A stretch of DNA of 64,000 nucleotides from Methylopila turkensis (GCF_027922325.1 NZ_BSFL01000001.1:801610-865609), one strand, 5' to 3'; numbered from the stretch's first letter, positions 1 through 9,234 are shown. Numbers and translations: made by a program. Notes: a model not told the origin generated them from the sequence alone.

Positions 1-1
1 A

Positions 2-1252
2 CGACTTGGCGGCAACCTCGACCAGCTCATCGACTATGTCGTCAACAATGCGGCAGCATGGACCTTCCCGGAAGTCGCTGGCGAAAAGGCAGACAAGCGT
101 GAGCGAGCGCTGAACGAGTGGGAGCGCCATATGGCGACGCTCGACACCGCCATTCTCAGCCTTATCGGCGAGGCCGACGTGCCTGATGATCAGATCGAGG
201 CCGCGCTCGATACGATCCTTCAGTCTTCGCTCTGGCAGCGGCGCTTGCTGCGCGTGGACGACGCATCGCGCGCCGCCTACCGCGCCACGCTCCTCACGCG
301 AAGCCGGTACGTCTGGGCAAATTCCACGGCCGCAACGCGGCGCGGCTACTTCCTGGCCGGTCTCGGTCTCGAAGCCGGGCACGCTCTCGACGCCATCGCG
401 CCCGAGGCCAACTTGCTTCTCATCCAGGCGAACGCAGCCTTGATGCTGTCCGACCATGAAGCCGCGATCGCGGCCATCACCGGGATTGCGGAACGGGTCT
501 TCGCCTTCTACCCATTTGAACCCGATCCATTCCCTGCCAACTGGCGTGACATTTTGCGCTGCTGGCTGCTCGGCCAACGCCTCGCCGGGGCGGTCGGCGG
601 CCAGGAAGCCGAGACGTTGCAATTTATCGAGGGCGGTTTGGTCTATCGCCTGCCTTGGGCCATGGAGGCGTTGCGAGTCCGTGCTGCCGCCAACGGCGAT
701 GTCGTTGGTGTGTTCGGCCTGGCGCTGGCGGATCATGAACTCGGCCTCGCCGTTCCGGCCGTCGAAACGGGGACGATGAACCGCTCCGCTTCCATCCTGA
801 TACAGGCCGGCTTCAACTCGCGGCTTGCGGCCATCAAGGTCGTTGCCGACACCGGCGCCACATTTACGACCGGCGCGGAATTGCGCGCTTGGCTTCGCTC
901 GCCTGGCGTCGCGGCATGGTCGGCCCAACCAGAGTGGCCCACCTCCGCGACCCGCAGCATGTGGCTCGAATTCATCCAGGAATTCGCGCCGTCCGACAAC
1001 CGGACCTGGGCGCGGCGAGACTATCTTGGGAACGTGGAGTGGTTCGCCGCCCCCGCACCACCGGGAACGCCTGTTAGCCTCTATCATCGAAATGGGCAGC
1101 CGCTGGTGCTGGCGCCCGATGGGCATCCGATCGGCCTGCTGCAGCACCCGCTCAATCCAAATAGGCGCGGCCTTGTGCGAGCGAATGTTGCTCAGAATAT
1201 CGCTCAGCTCGATCTGAGCTATCTCGGTCCTGACGACTTGTGGGGGGCCTAG
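2..1252 (+). CDS. C-terminal part of a large unidentified protein (possible defence helicase)
   Basis: The reading frame is open from the second base of the window with no start needed before the first in-frame ATG at 131, so this is the 3' end of a longer gene, about 416 residues of it visible. It is rich in Ala and Leu and looks mostly helical. The C-terminus has a Leu-Asn-Pro-Asn-Arg-Arg stretch followed by a polar tail. No helicase or nuclease motif lies in the visible part. The position directly before a restriction operon, and a loose resemblance to the C-terminal regions of very large DEAD/DEAH helicases in defence islands, suggest a defence protein. That is a guess; the function is unknown. 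Confidence 0.6.
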   Translation, partial: RLGGNLDQLIDYVVNNAAAWTFPEVAGEKADKRERALNEWERHMATLDTAILSLIGEADVPDDQIEAALDTILQSSLWQRRLLRVDDASRAAYRATLLTRSRYVWANSTAATRRGYFLAGLGLEAGHALDAIAPEANLLLIQANAALMLSDHEAAIAAITGIAERVFAFYPFEPDPFPANWRDILRCWLLGQRLAGAVGGQEAETLQFIEGGLVYRLPWAMEALRVRAAANGDVVGVFGLALADHELGLAVPAVETGTMNRSASILIQAGFNSRLAAIKVVADTGATFTTGAELRAWLRSPGVAAWSAQPEWPTSATRSMWLEFIQEFAPSDNRTWARRDYLGNVEWFAAPAPPGTPVSLYHRNGQPLVLAPDGHPIGLLQHPLNPNRRGLVRANVAQNIAQLDLSYLGPDDLWGA

Positions 1253-1335
1253 AACGCAGAGGACCAAACCGCCCATATCGGCTCATGCGGAAGACTGTAA
1301 ACAACAAGATCAGCGCGCATGGCTTCGGACGAGTA

Positions 1336-1366
1336 AACGGGGCGCGGACATTGCCCGCGCCCCGTT
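1336..1366. terminator. Bidirectional hairpin terminator between convergent genes
   Basis: A perfect 12-bp stem (AACGGGGCGCGG and its complement) closes a 7-nt loop. It lies 84 bases after the stop of the left gene and 5 bases after the stop of the convergent DUF1508 gene. On the minus strand the stem is followed by TTT. It probably ends transcription from both sides. Confidence 0.75.
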
Positions 1367-1370
1367 CCTG

Positions 1371-1547
1371 TTACGCGCGGCGGACCGGCGCCGCCGACGA
1401 CCCCTTGTTGATCTCGATCGAGCGATCACAATCGCCTTCGGCGACATATGCCTCGCTCGACATCGAGATGATGCGGCCGTTGGAAGCGACCAGGCGCCAG
1501 CGCCAGCCGTCGGTGCGATACTTTCGTAGTACATTTGTAGTCCTCAT
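1371..1547 (-). CDS. DUF1508 (YegP-like) small protein
   Basis: 58 residues. The core has the DUF1508 pattern: WRWRLVASNGRII, a SSEAYV segment, then a Cys-Asp and IEINKGS, the beta-beta-alpha repeat seen once here (YegP of E. coli carries it twice). The ATG at 1547 was chosen because it precedes the conserved domain directly; a longer frame upstream has no domain content. The role of the family is unknown; members are small and often carried on accessory DNA. It is convergent with the left-edge gene and shares a terminator with it. Confidence 0.7.
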   Translation of the reverse strand: MRTTNVLRKYRTDGWRWRLVASNGRIISMSSEAYVAEGDCDRSIEINKGSSAAPVRRA

Positions 1548-1641
1548 GGTTCGCGCGACTTGACCAAGTACGAAGCACGACGCACATAAGGAGTTCGACC
1601 ACCCATGCGTCTGCGGCCCCAAAGCCGCGGCTGGGGACCAG

Positions 1642-1673
1642 CGGGCTCGGCGCGTCAACGCCGGGCCCGTTTT
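1642..1673 (+). terminator. Possible terminator or attenuator before the restriction operon
   Basis: An 11-bp stem with one G-T pair (CGGGCTCGGCG against CGCCGGGCCCG) closes a 6-nt loop and is followed by TTTT. No gene on the plus strand clearly needs it. It could shield the restriction operon from read-through or act as an attenuator of a promoter further upstream. Confidence 0.4.
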
Positions 1674-1767
1674 CGTTTGCACAGCATGAAGCGACTGCAG
1701 CCAGATTGCAATAAGCTTTTTCTGTATGAGAAGTCCTCTTACTGGATTTCGCTTGATTTTTTGCTGT

Positions 1768-1786
1768 GGCGGCGTAAGGTGCCGCC
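1768..1786 (+). promoter_or_regulatory. Hairpin abutting the first start codon of the restriction operon
   Basis: GGCGGC and GCCGCC pair perfectly around a 7-nt loop, and the ATG at 1787 follows the stem at once. The only Shine-Dalgarno-like bases (AAGG) lie in the loop. Such a structure could slow translation of the first gene. This is read from the sequence; no effect is known. Confidence 0.4.
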
Positions 1787-2344
1787 ATGGTCGCTCTCTC
1801 AAAGTTCGCGTTGATCGCTACTGGTGTTGCCCCGGACAAGTTGCGGGACGACCCCGTCCGTTTCGTGCAGATTCGTGATCTCACAGGCGCTCGCAAAGAC
1901 CTCACGGTTGGGGAGCGGCCGCTCGTCGCCCGTGCGCTGCCCATTCAAGCAGGCGACATCTTGGTGGCCGCACGTGGCGAGCGAACGCTTGCCGCCGAGG
2001 CTGACGAGGATCTTTTCGGCGCTTACGCGAGCCTCGATCTATACTTGGTCCGGCCGGAAGCGACCCGACTTGACCCCTCATTTCTACTGGCCTTTCTCCT
2101 GTTGCCTCAAACGGGTGTCAGACTGCGCGCGTCGACCGCCGGCGCCTCTCTGCCCCGCATCGCCCGTGATGATATTGCCCAACTCGACCTGCCCGATCTT
2201 CCGCTCGAACGGCAGCGCTCCATCGGTCAGCTCGCACGCGCGCATCGAACACATCGCGAGCTGCTGATCCAACTGGCTGAGCGCCATGCGACGGCTGCTG
2301 ATCTTCAGATCCTGGAAGCGCTACGCGTTTCAACCGAAGGATAA
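1787..2344 (+). CDS. Half-length HsdS-like specificity protein
   Basis: 185 residues, less than half of a normal HsdS. The pattern fits one target-recognition domain plus a following helical spacer: an N-terminal segment on what is recognised (FVQIRDLTG), GDILVAARGE in the middle, then a LPLERQRSIGQL segment that matches the 'PPL.EQ..I' conserved region of HsdS, followed by a coiled-coil helix. It starts the operon and ends 4 bases before hsdM. A full two-domain hsdS also follows hsdM, so the system has an unusual extra half subunit. It could dimerise to form a second specificity, or modulate the main one. Confidence 0.7.
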   Translation: MVALSKFALIATGVAPDKLRDDPVRFVQIRDLTGARKDLTVGERPLVARALPIQAGDILVAARGERTLAAEADEDLFGAYASLDLYLVRPEATRLDPSFLLAFLLLPQTGVRLRASTAGASLPRIARDDIAQLDLPDLPLERQRSIGQLARAHRTHRELLIQLAERHATAADLQILEALRVSTEG

Positions 2345-2348
2345 ACCT

Positions 2349-3908
2349 ATGCCCACCATTGACGACATTAAGAACTCCGTCTGGTCTGCCTGCGACACCT
2401 TCCGCGGGACGATCGATGCGACTCAGTACAAAGACTATATCCTTGCTCTTCTATTCCTGAAGTACATCAGCGACATCTGGAAGAAGCACTACGACGAGTT
2501 TTCTGAGGAGTATCGGGACGATCCCGCAGATGTCCGCGAGCTGAGGATCCGTCGCAAGCTTGAGCGGGAGCGGTTCAAGCTGAAGGAGGTCGAGGTCCGC
2601 AACAGCAAGGGCGAGGTGATCGACCGCTTTCTCAGTTCCTTTGACAGCCTCTTCGAGCGGCGCGCGAACGACAACATCGGCGAGCTGATCAACATCGCGC
2701 TGGACGGCATTGAACAAGCCAATGATCCCAAGCTGAAGGGCGTTTTTCGCAACATTGATTTTAACTCGGAGGCCAATCTCGGCCAGACCAAAGACCGTAA
2801 TCGGCGCCTCGAAACGCTGCTGAAAGACTTCGGGAAGGCTGCCCTCGATCTTCGTGACGTCAAAGAAGATATCATCGGTGAAGCCTATATCTATTTGATT
2901 GAGCGTTTCGCCTCGGACGCCGGCAAGAAAGCGGGTGAGTTCTTCACGCCACGTCGGGTGTCGGAGTTGGTCGCAAAGCTGGCTGCGCCCAAGGAAGGCG
3001 CTCGCATTTGCGACCCTGCTTGTGGCTCCGGCGCACTTTTGCTGCGCGCTGGCGAAGAGGTCGGGAGCAAGAACTTCCGCTTGTATGGTCAGGAATCGAA
3101 CGGCCAGACACGCGCGCTTGCGCGGATGAACATGTTCCTGCACGGACAGGACAGCGCACGCGTCGAGTGGGGCGACACGCTCAACAATCCCCTCCTCCTC
3201 GAGGGCGACCATCTGATGCGTTTCGACGTCGTCGTCGCAAACCCGCCCTTTAGCCTGGATAAGTGGGTGGGCGACGGCGTGAAGGCCGATGCCCATCGTC
3301 GATTTACGCGCGGCTTGCCTCCGCAGACCAAGGCCGACTACGCCTTCATCCTCCACATGATCGCCGTGGCCCGTCCAGGAGAAGGACGCGTCGCGGTCGT
3401 TGCGCCGCACGGCGTGCTATTTCGGGGTGGCGCCGAGGGCCGCATCCGAGAGAGTCTCGTGCGGGACAATCTGTTGGATGCCGTAGTTGGATTGCCGGCG
3501 CAGTTGTTCCCAACCACAGGCATCCCCGTCTGCATTATGGTGTTTGACCGCGCCCGCGAGACAGGTGGACTGCGCGAGCATGAAAAGGATGTCCTATTCA
3601 TCGACGCGAGCCGTGGCTTCACCCCTGGCAAGAAGCAAAACCAGCTCGATGAGGGTCATCTGTCGGCGATCGTGGACACTTACCAGACACGCACCGAAGT
3701 CACGAAATACTCGCACAAGGCGTCCTTCGCCGAGATTGAGAAGAATGGCTTCAATCTCAACATCCCGCGCTATGTTGATACATTCGAGCCGGAAGCGGAA
3801 ATCGACCTTGCGACCGTTCAACAGGAGATCCGAGCCATCGAGCAAGACTTGGCGGCGACCCGCAAGGTGATCGACGCGTGCCTCGCAGATCTGGGGGTGC
3901 GAGTATGA
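2349..3908 (+). CDS. hsdM: Type I restriction-modification DNA methyltransferase HsdM
   Basis: 519 residues from the ATG at 2349, chosen because MPTIDDIKNSVW is the usual N-terminus of the family; a longer frame begins inside the upstream gene. The N-terminal helical domain (about 1-150) is followed by the adenine methyltransferase core: motif I DPACGSG near residue 221 binds S-adenosylmethionine and motif IV NPPF near 298 is the N6-adenine catalytic motif. With HsdS it methylates adenine on both strands of the recognition site, and with HsdR it forms the restriction complex. Its stop overlaps the hsdS start (ATGA). Confidence 0.95.
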   Translation: MPTIDDIKNSVWSACDTFRGTIDATQYKDYILALLFLKYISDIWKKHYDEFSEEYRDDPADVRELRIRRKLERERFKLKEVEVRNSKGEVIDRFLSSFDSLFERRANDNIGELINIALDGIEQANDPKLKGVFRNIDFNSEANLGQTKDRNRRLETLLKDFGKAALDLRDVKEDIIGEAYIYLIERFASDAGKKAGEFFTPRRVSELVAKLAAPKEGARICDPACGSGALLLRAGEEVGSKNFRLYGQESNGQTRALARMNMFLHGQDSARVEWGDTLNNPLLLEGDHLMRFDVVVANPPFSLDKWVGDGVKADAHRRFTRGLPPQTKADYAFILHMIAVARPGEGRVAVVAPHGVLFRGGAEGRIRESLVRDNLLDAVVGLPAQLFPTTGIPVCIMVFDRARETGGLREHEKDVLFIDASRGFTPGKKQNQLDEGHLSAIVDTYQTRTEVTKYSHKASFAEIEKNGFNLNIPRYVDTFEPEAEIDLATVQQEIRAIEQDLAATRKVIDACLADLGVRV

Positions 3909-5110
3909 AGCGCCTCTCCTCCACCAATCCATGCACGTTGGGAGATTATTTCGACAATCGGCAGGAACCGGGTCGCGCCGGGCTGCCCGTGATGTCCGTC
4001 ACGCAGCACGACGGGTTAGTCCTTCGCAACGCAATCGATCGTCGAACTGAGTCCACGTTGGGACCCGAGGATCATTTGCTCGTCCGAGCCGGCGACATTG
4101 CCTACAATATGATGCGCATGTGGCAAGGCGCGTGCGGGCTGGCCGATCGTGACGCCATGGTCAGTCCCGCCTACGTGGTTCTGCGGCCGAAATCGAACGT
4201 TGACCCCGCCTTTGCCTACCAACTGTTCAAGTCTGAGCGTGTCCTTCATCTGCTCTGGGCTTATTCGCATGGCCTGACCGAGGATCGACTACGCCTCTAC
4301 TTCGACGACTTCAGTTCAATACCCGTGACGCTTCCTGACCTTCCGGTCCAAAAGAGCATGGGGCACGCCCTGCTTCGTTGGGACGCGGCGATCGCACAGG
4401 CGCGGCGATTAGTGGTTCTGAAAGAGCAGCGACTCTATGGCTTGCTCGCCCGCCTGATCGGTGTTCACCAATCTGGCCCGCTCACCGATGGCTGGAGCAG
4501 AGACGAGCTTGGCGCGCTCGCCACCTTCAAGTCTGGCGGGACCCCTGACCGTGGCCGCGCGTCATTCTGGAGCGGCGATGTACCTTGGATTTCGGCGAAG
4601 GATCTGAAGACTTTCGAGCTAGACAGCTCAGTCGAGCGGCTCACAGCCGAGGGCGCAGCGAAGATCACGCTTGTGCAGGCTGGTACGGTGCTGATCTTGG
4701 TCCGCGGGATGGGCCTGTTCAAAGATCTTCCCATTGGGGTCGCCATGCGCGACCTGACCTTCAACCAAGATGTGAAAGCCTTAATGCCCAAGCCGGGACT
4801 TGATCCGCGCTTTCTGGCCTACGCTCTCAAGGCGAGCCGCAAGACGTTGATGGATCGAGTCGACAGTGCCGGTCACGGGACTGGCCGTCTAGCAACCGAC
4901 GTGCTCGAGGCGCTGCCGGTCTCCTTCCCGGCCATACCGGACCAGCATTCGATTTTGCAAGTTCTCGACGCTGCGACGCGTGAGCAACAGCAGGCGCGCC
5001 GCATGGTTGAGGTCCTGGCCAAGGAGAAGCGGGCTGTACTTCAACGAGTCCTGCCAAATGGCGCCGTCCACGACAATGCGGAACCGGAGCTGGCGGCGGC
5101 CTCAGCATGA
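3905..5110 (+). CDS. hsdS: Type I restriction-modification specificity subunit HsdS
   Basis: 401 residues. Two target-recognition domains are visible in order: the first up to about residue 150 ending in a LPDLPVQKSM segment and a spacer helix, the second from about 200 (ALATFKSGGTPDR, then WISAKDLK) to about 360 ending in PAIPDQHSILQVLD and a helix. Each domain reads half of a split DNA site and the helices set the gap. The start is the ATG overlapping the hsdM stop; a longer frame adds 9 unrelated residues. The stop overlaps hsdR in the same way, so M, S and R are translationally coupled. Confidence 0.92.
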   Translation: MKRLSSTNPCTLGDYFDNRQEPGRAGLPVMSVTQHDGLVLRNAIDRRTESTLGPEDHLLVRAGDIAYNMMRMWQGACGLADRDAMVSPAYVVLRPKSNVDPAFAYQLFKSERVLHLLWAYSHGLTEDRLRLYFDDFSSIPVTLPDLPVQKSMGHALLRWDAAIAQARRLVVLKEQRLYGLLARLIGVHQSGPLTDGWSRDELGALATFKSGGTPDRGRASFWSGDVPWISAKDLKTFELDSSVERLTAEGAAKITLVQAGTVLILVRGMGLFKDLPIGVAMRDLTFNQDVKALMPKPGLDPRFLAYALKASRKTLMDRVDSAGHGTGRLATDVLEALPVSFPAIPDQHSILQVLDAATREQQQARRMVEVLAKEKRAVLQRVLPNGAVHDNAEPELAAASA

Positions 5111-8100
5111 ACACCTCTCCCGAGTTTGCCCTTTCAGAGGCCGGCGGTGCCCAACTCGCGACGCTAGCGACTCTGTCATCGTTAGGGTGGCATTATATCA
5201 ACCGCGCCGACGTCGACAGGATGCGTCAAGGGCGACGTAGCCACGTGCTCCTAGACGACATCTTGCGCAAACAGTTGGCACGACTGAACCACATCAGCTG
5301 GCGCGATCGACGCCACCTGTTCTCGGAAGCAAACATCGAAACGGCGATCCGGCGGCTGTCTGGCGTCAGGTATGATGGTGTGCTTCGGACAAACGAGGTG
5401 GTGACAGACCTCCTTGAGCTCGGCATCGCTCTGCCGCAGACAATCGACGACACGGCTCGCGAGTGGCCTTTCCGCTATATCGACTGGGACGACTGGCGCG
5501 CGAACGCCTTCCATATGACGGCCGAGTATCCGGTCGAGTGGCCCGGAGGTGGTTCAATTCGGCCCGACCTCGTCCTTTTCGTTAACGGCATCCCGTTCGC
5601 CGTGATCGAGGTGAAATCGTCACGGGAGAAGACCGAACAAGGTATTACGCAGACCATCCGCAACCAAAAGGCCGAGGTGGGATGTCCAAACCTTTTCTTC
5701 TCGGTTCAACTCGTCCTGGCCGCTAATCCTCATGAACCGCGCTATGCGACTGTTGGCACGCCCCTGAAGTTCTGGTCGAGCTGGAGAGAGCGGGAAGACG
5801 CTCCCGACTTCACGAGGAAAGTGGTCGCCCGTTCGCTCGACTCTATCGAAGCCAAGCAGATATTCGACGACTTCGCCCCGCACCGTCGGCGCTTCGAAGC
5901 CCAAGCTGAACAAGGCCGCGAAGCGACGCGACTGGACGAGACCCTCGTCGCCCTCTTCCGGCCGGAACGCCTGCTGGACATGGCGCGGCGCTTTACCCTG
6001 TTCGATGGGCCAGTGAAGAAGGTCGCGCGCCACCAGCAGGTGTTTGCGATCAACAGCGTGCTCGGACGCGTCCAGAAGCTCGAAAACGGCCGCCGGGCCG
6101 GCGGCGTCGTCTGGCACACGCAAGGGTCGGGCAAGTCGCTGACCATGGTCATGCTCGCCCGCACCCTGACCGCCGCCGTTAAGGGCGCGCGTCTCGTGCT
6201 CGTAACGGACCGTACTGACCTCGACGACCAAATTGCCCGCACTTTCGCAGCGACCGGACTTGCCCCTCAGCGCGCCCGAACCGGCGAGCACCTCATCGAG
6301 TTAATTGAGGAGCGCGCCCGAGTGATCACGACAGTCATTCACAAATTTCGTGCGGCGCTCGGCAAGCGGCGTGTTGTCGACCGAAGCAGCGACATTTTCG
6401 TGCTCGTCGACGAGAGCCATCGGAGCCAGTACGGCGACCTTGAAAGCCTTCACGCCCGCATGCGTGAGGTGTTTCCACAAGCTTGTTTCATCGGCTTCAC
6501 CGGCACGCCGATCGCCAAGCGCGAGCGGAACACCTTTCGCCAGTTCGGACCGCTCTTCGACCCAGTCTACTCGATGCGCGACGCAGTGGGCGATGGCGCC
6601 GTTGTTCCTCTCCTCTATGAAGGCCGACACGTCGAGGAGGACGTCGATGAACAGGCGATCGACACCTGGTTCGACCGCGTTACCCGCGGACTGTCCTCTG
6701 CCCAGGCTAATGACCTGAAGCGCAAGATGAGCCGTCCGCGCGCCGTAGCCGGCGTCGCCTCGCGGCTAAAATGCATCGCGTTCGATGTCAGCCAGCACTT
6801 CACCGAACACTTCAAGGGCTCGGGCCTGAAAGGGCAACTTGTGGCCCCCTCCAAGCGGGACGCCATTATTTTGAAGCGTCTGATCGACGAGTTCGGCGAG
6901 ATCAGCGCCGAGGTCATCATCTCCGCTCCCGATCAGAGAGAAGGCGACACGGACATTGACGAGGGGGTAGACGATGTTGTCGTCGCATTCTGGCGTCGCA
7001 TGATGGCGCGTTACAGAGGCGAGGAAACTTACAACAAAGGAATCATCGACGCGTTCAAGGGACCAGGTGACCCTGATCTCCTGATCGTGGTCGACAAGCT
7101 ACTGACCGGCTTCGACGCGCCACGCAACACGGTCCTTTACCTCGCCAAGCCTCTGAAAGAGCATGGATTGCTGCAGGCGATCGCCCGCGTGAACCGTATT
7201 TTCGACGAAGAGGGCGCACCGCCGAAACCCTTCGGCTACATCATCGACTATTGTGGGGTTCTCAGAAGTCTGGGCGACGCCCTGAGCGCGAACGACGCAC
7301 TCGCCGCCTTTGACGATGAGGATTTGGCGAAAGCTTTGACCGATGTGGCAGATGAGGCGCGTCGTCTGCCGTCGCTGCACGCAGCGCTCCTCGATTTGTT
7401 CAGCGGGATCACAAACCGCTTCGACGAGGAGGCCTACGCCAAGGCATTGATCGACGAGGCGCTGCGGGAAGAGTTCTACCGCAGGCTTGGCCAGTTCTCG
7501 CGCTGTCTCACCGTTGCGCTGTCGTCGCGCACCTTCCAGGAGGAAACTCCGCCCGAGCGTCTCCGACGATGGAGGACTGACGAAAAACGTTTCATAGCGC
7601 TTAGGGAGCATGTCCGGGCTCGTTATGCGGAGAAGGTAGATTGGTCAGACTATGAGCACCGCGTTCGGACGCTGCTTGATCAGCACGTAACTGCGCACGA
7701 GGTGATCACGGTCGTCGAGCCGCTGAATGTGTTCGATGAAGGCGCGATCGAGGCGGCACGCGCGGGTAAAACTCGCTCCGACGCCTCAATCGCCGACGAA
7801 ATTGCCCATCGTGCCCTTCAGGTAATCGAAGAGAAATGGGCGCAGGATCCCGTCTTCTTCGAGAAGTTTTCCAAGCTGATCCGGGATGCTATCGACGCGT
7901 TCCGGAGAGGGCGTCTGGAAGAGAAGGCTTACCTGGCCGAAGTCCGCCGGCTCAGGGATTCCGCCGAACGGCGCGAGGACGCCGACGACCCAACACCGGA
8001 AGCGATTCGCGGTAAGAGCCATGAAACAGCCTTCTGGGGTATCGCGCGTCGCGAGCTCGCGAAGGCCGGTTTCGATCGCGACGGTGTCGCCGTGGATATC

Positions 8101-8322
8101 GCGGAAGCGGTCACCCGGATCGTTGCTCAGCACCGCGTAATTGGGTGGCAGAGCGATCGGGACACTGAGAACCGAATTCGGAATGATATCGACGACTTCT
8201 TCTTCGATGAGGTGATCGGACGAAGGAAACTCGCAGTCGACCCCGCGGTGCTCGACGCGATCATGGACGACGTCATCGCCTCAGCGCGCGTGCGAATGGC
8301 GGACGATGGCCGGATCCACTGA
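5107..8322 (+). CDS. hsdR: Type I restriction enzyme HsdR (endonuclease and DNA translocase)
   Basis: 1071 residues, a normal HsdR length. Order of domains: a PD-(D/E)xK nuclease, with RPDLVLF then AVIEVKSS near residue 168; an SF2 motor with Walker A QGSGKS near 339-344, DESH at 435-438 and GFTGTPI near 462; the second motor lobe with LLTGFDAP and ARVNRIF near 660-700; and a C-terminal helical domain that contacts HsdM. It pumps DNA using ATP and cuts unmethylated DNA at a distance. Its 3' end overlaps the next gene by 17 bases. All key residues look intact, so the system should be active. Confidence 0.95.
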   Translation: MNTSPEFALSEAGGAQLATLATLSSLGWHYINRADVDRMRQGRRSHVLLDDILRKQLARLNHISWRDRRHLFSEANIETAIRRLSGVRYDGVLRTNEVVTDLLELGIALPQTIDDTAREWPFRYIDWDDWRANAFHMTAEYPVEWPGGGSIRPDLVLFVNGIPFAVIEVKSSREKTEQGITQTIRNQKAEVGCPNLFFSVQLVLAANPHEPRYATVGTPLKFWSSWREREDAPDFTRKVVARSLDSIEAKQIFDDFAPHRRRFEAQAEQGREATRLDETLVALFRPERLLDMARRFTLFDGPVKKVARHQQVFAINSVLGRVQKLENGRRAGGVVWHTQGSGKSLTMVMLARTLTAAVKGARLVLVTDRTDLDDQIARTFAATGLAPQRARTGEHLIELIEERARVITTVIHKFRAALGKRRVVDRSSDIFVLVDESHRSQYGDLESLHARMREVFPQACFIGFTGTPIAKRERNTFRQFGPLFDPVYSMRDAVGDGAVVPLLYEGRHVEEDVDEQAIDTWFDRVTRGLSSAQANDLKRKMSRPRAVAGVASRLKCIAFDVSQHFTEHFKGSGLKGQLVAPSKRDAIILKRLIDEFGEISAEVIISAPDQREGDTDIDEGVDDVVVAFWRRMMARYRGEETYNKGIIDAFKGPGDPDLLIVVDKLLTGFDAPRNTVLYLAKPLKEHGLLQAIARVNRIFDEEGAPPKPFGYIIDYCGVLRSLGDALSANDALAAFDDEDLAKALTDVADEARRLPSLHAALLDLFSGITNRFDEEAYAKALIDEALREEFYRRLGQFSRCLTVALSSRTFQEETPPERLRRWRTDEKRFIALREHVRARYAEKVDWSDYEHRVRTLLDQHVTAHEVITVVEPLNVFDEGAIEAARAGKTRSDASIADEIAHRALQVIEEKWAQDPVFFEKFSKLIRDAIDAFRRGRLEEKAYLAEVRRLRDSAERREDADDPTPEAIRGKSHETAFWGIARRELAKAGFDRDGVAVDIAEAVTRIVAQHRVIGWQSDRDTENRIRNDIDDFFFDEVIGRRKLAVDPAVLDAIMDDVIASARVRMADDGRIH

Positions 8323-9022
8323 CCTTGCGTTTGATTGGGGCGGAGCTTCCATCGCATTTTCGGTGGAACGGTCCGAGCGGCGTACACTGCGTATTGCGGT
8401 GACGCCCGACGGTGAAGTCGTCGTTTCCGCCCCGACGCACGCGCGGGACGCCGACATCGTCAGCCGGGTGCGGCGGCGCGGCGCCTGGATCGTTCGTCAG
8501 CAAGCCCGGTTCGACCGGTGGCGACCCCGCACGCCCCTGCGGCAATACGAAAGCGGCGAGACCCACCTCCTGCTTGGACGACCGTATCGGCTTCTGTTCC
8601 AGCCCGATCCGACGATTGACGTACGTATCGACGGCGACCGGATCATCCTCAAGCTACCGCAGGACAAGGGTTTGGTATTCCGTCGCACAGTGCTTCGGCA
8701 CTGGTACGGCCTCCACGCCCATCGCGTGTTTCCCGAGCGGCTGGCGGCCATGCTGCCACCGTTCGAAAGGCTCGGCATCGAGCGGCCTCGACTGGTCATC
8801 CGCCAGATGACACACAGATGGGGTAGCTTCACGGCCAAAGGCGCGCTCGTGCTCAATCTTGAGCTCATCCGCGCTTCGCCTTCGTTGATCGATTACGTCA
8901 TTGCCCATGAGCTTACACATGCGTTGCATCCGGATCACGGCGCCGGGTGGCAAGACTTGTTGAGCCGGATAATGCCGGACTGGCGAATCCGGAAAGATGA
9001 GTTGGAGCGTGAGTTGCTCTGA
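8306..9022 (+). CDS. YgjP/SprT-type metalloprotease linked to type I restriction
   Basis: 238 residues. The DUF45 (YgjP) pattern is clear: an N-terminal beta domain, then MTHRWGSF near 170, LNLELI, and the zinc motif HELTH at 201-205 followed by HPDHGAGW, which supplies the third ligand. Genes of this M48-like type often lie at the end of type I restriction operons; the substrate is not known, but control of HsdR by proteolysis is one idea. The 17-base overlap with hsdR makes co-translation likely. The last residues follow the usual WRIRKDELE tail. Confidence 0.88.
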   Translation: MAGSTDLAFDWGGASIAFSVERSERRTLRIAVTPDGEVVVSAPTHARDADIVSRVRRRGAWIVRQQARFDRWRPRTPLRQYESGETHLLLGRPYRLLFQPDPTIDVRIDGDRIILKLPQDKGLVFRRTVLRHWYGLHAHRVFPERLAAMLPPFERLGIERPRLVIRQMTHRWGSFTAKGALVLNLELIRASPSLIDYVIAHELTHALHPDHGAGWQDLLSRIMPDWRIRKDELERELL

Positions 9023-9132
9023 ATGGAAACCAGCGCCGAATGATGTTGCTCACTCGAGCGCGGGTTCCGGTTCGCTTCCTTATCGGTGAGCACAACTACC
9101 GGCGCGGACGACTGCGAAAAGTGGCCTGCGAT

Positions 9133-9200
9133 AGGGGGAAAGCCTTCCCCTGCGGTCGAGCTCAAGGTCTCGACCGACCCCTTCTGCGGGGAGACCCCGC
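9133..9200 (+). other. Cluster of three small hairpins upstream of DUF932
   Basis: Three stems follow each other: AGGGG/CCCCT around 9133-9151, CGGTCGAG/CTCGACCG at 9153-9176 (8 bp), and GCGGGG-AGA-CCCCGC at 9186-9200. Together with the leader hairpin at 9235 they make a dense run of secondary structure in the 269-base gap between the restriction operon and DUF932. It could be a structured 5' untranslated region, a small RNA or a protein-binding single-strand region. No coding function is seen. Confidence 0.45.
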
Positions 9201-9234
9201 AACGCCCCCTGAGAGTGAGAGTGCGGACCGGTTT

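Noticed and set aside
1605..1814. 69-codon frame with an AAGGAG upstream
   Set aside because: The SD is good but the peptide is Arg/Trp-rich, has no domain, spans a terminator-like hairpin and overlaps the next gene's start.
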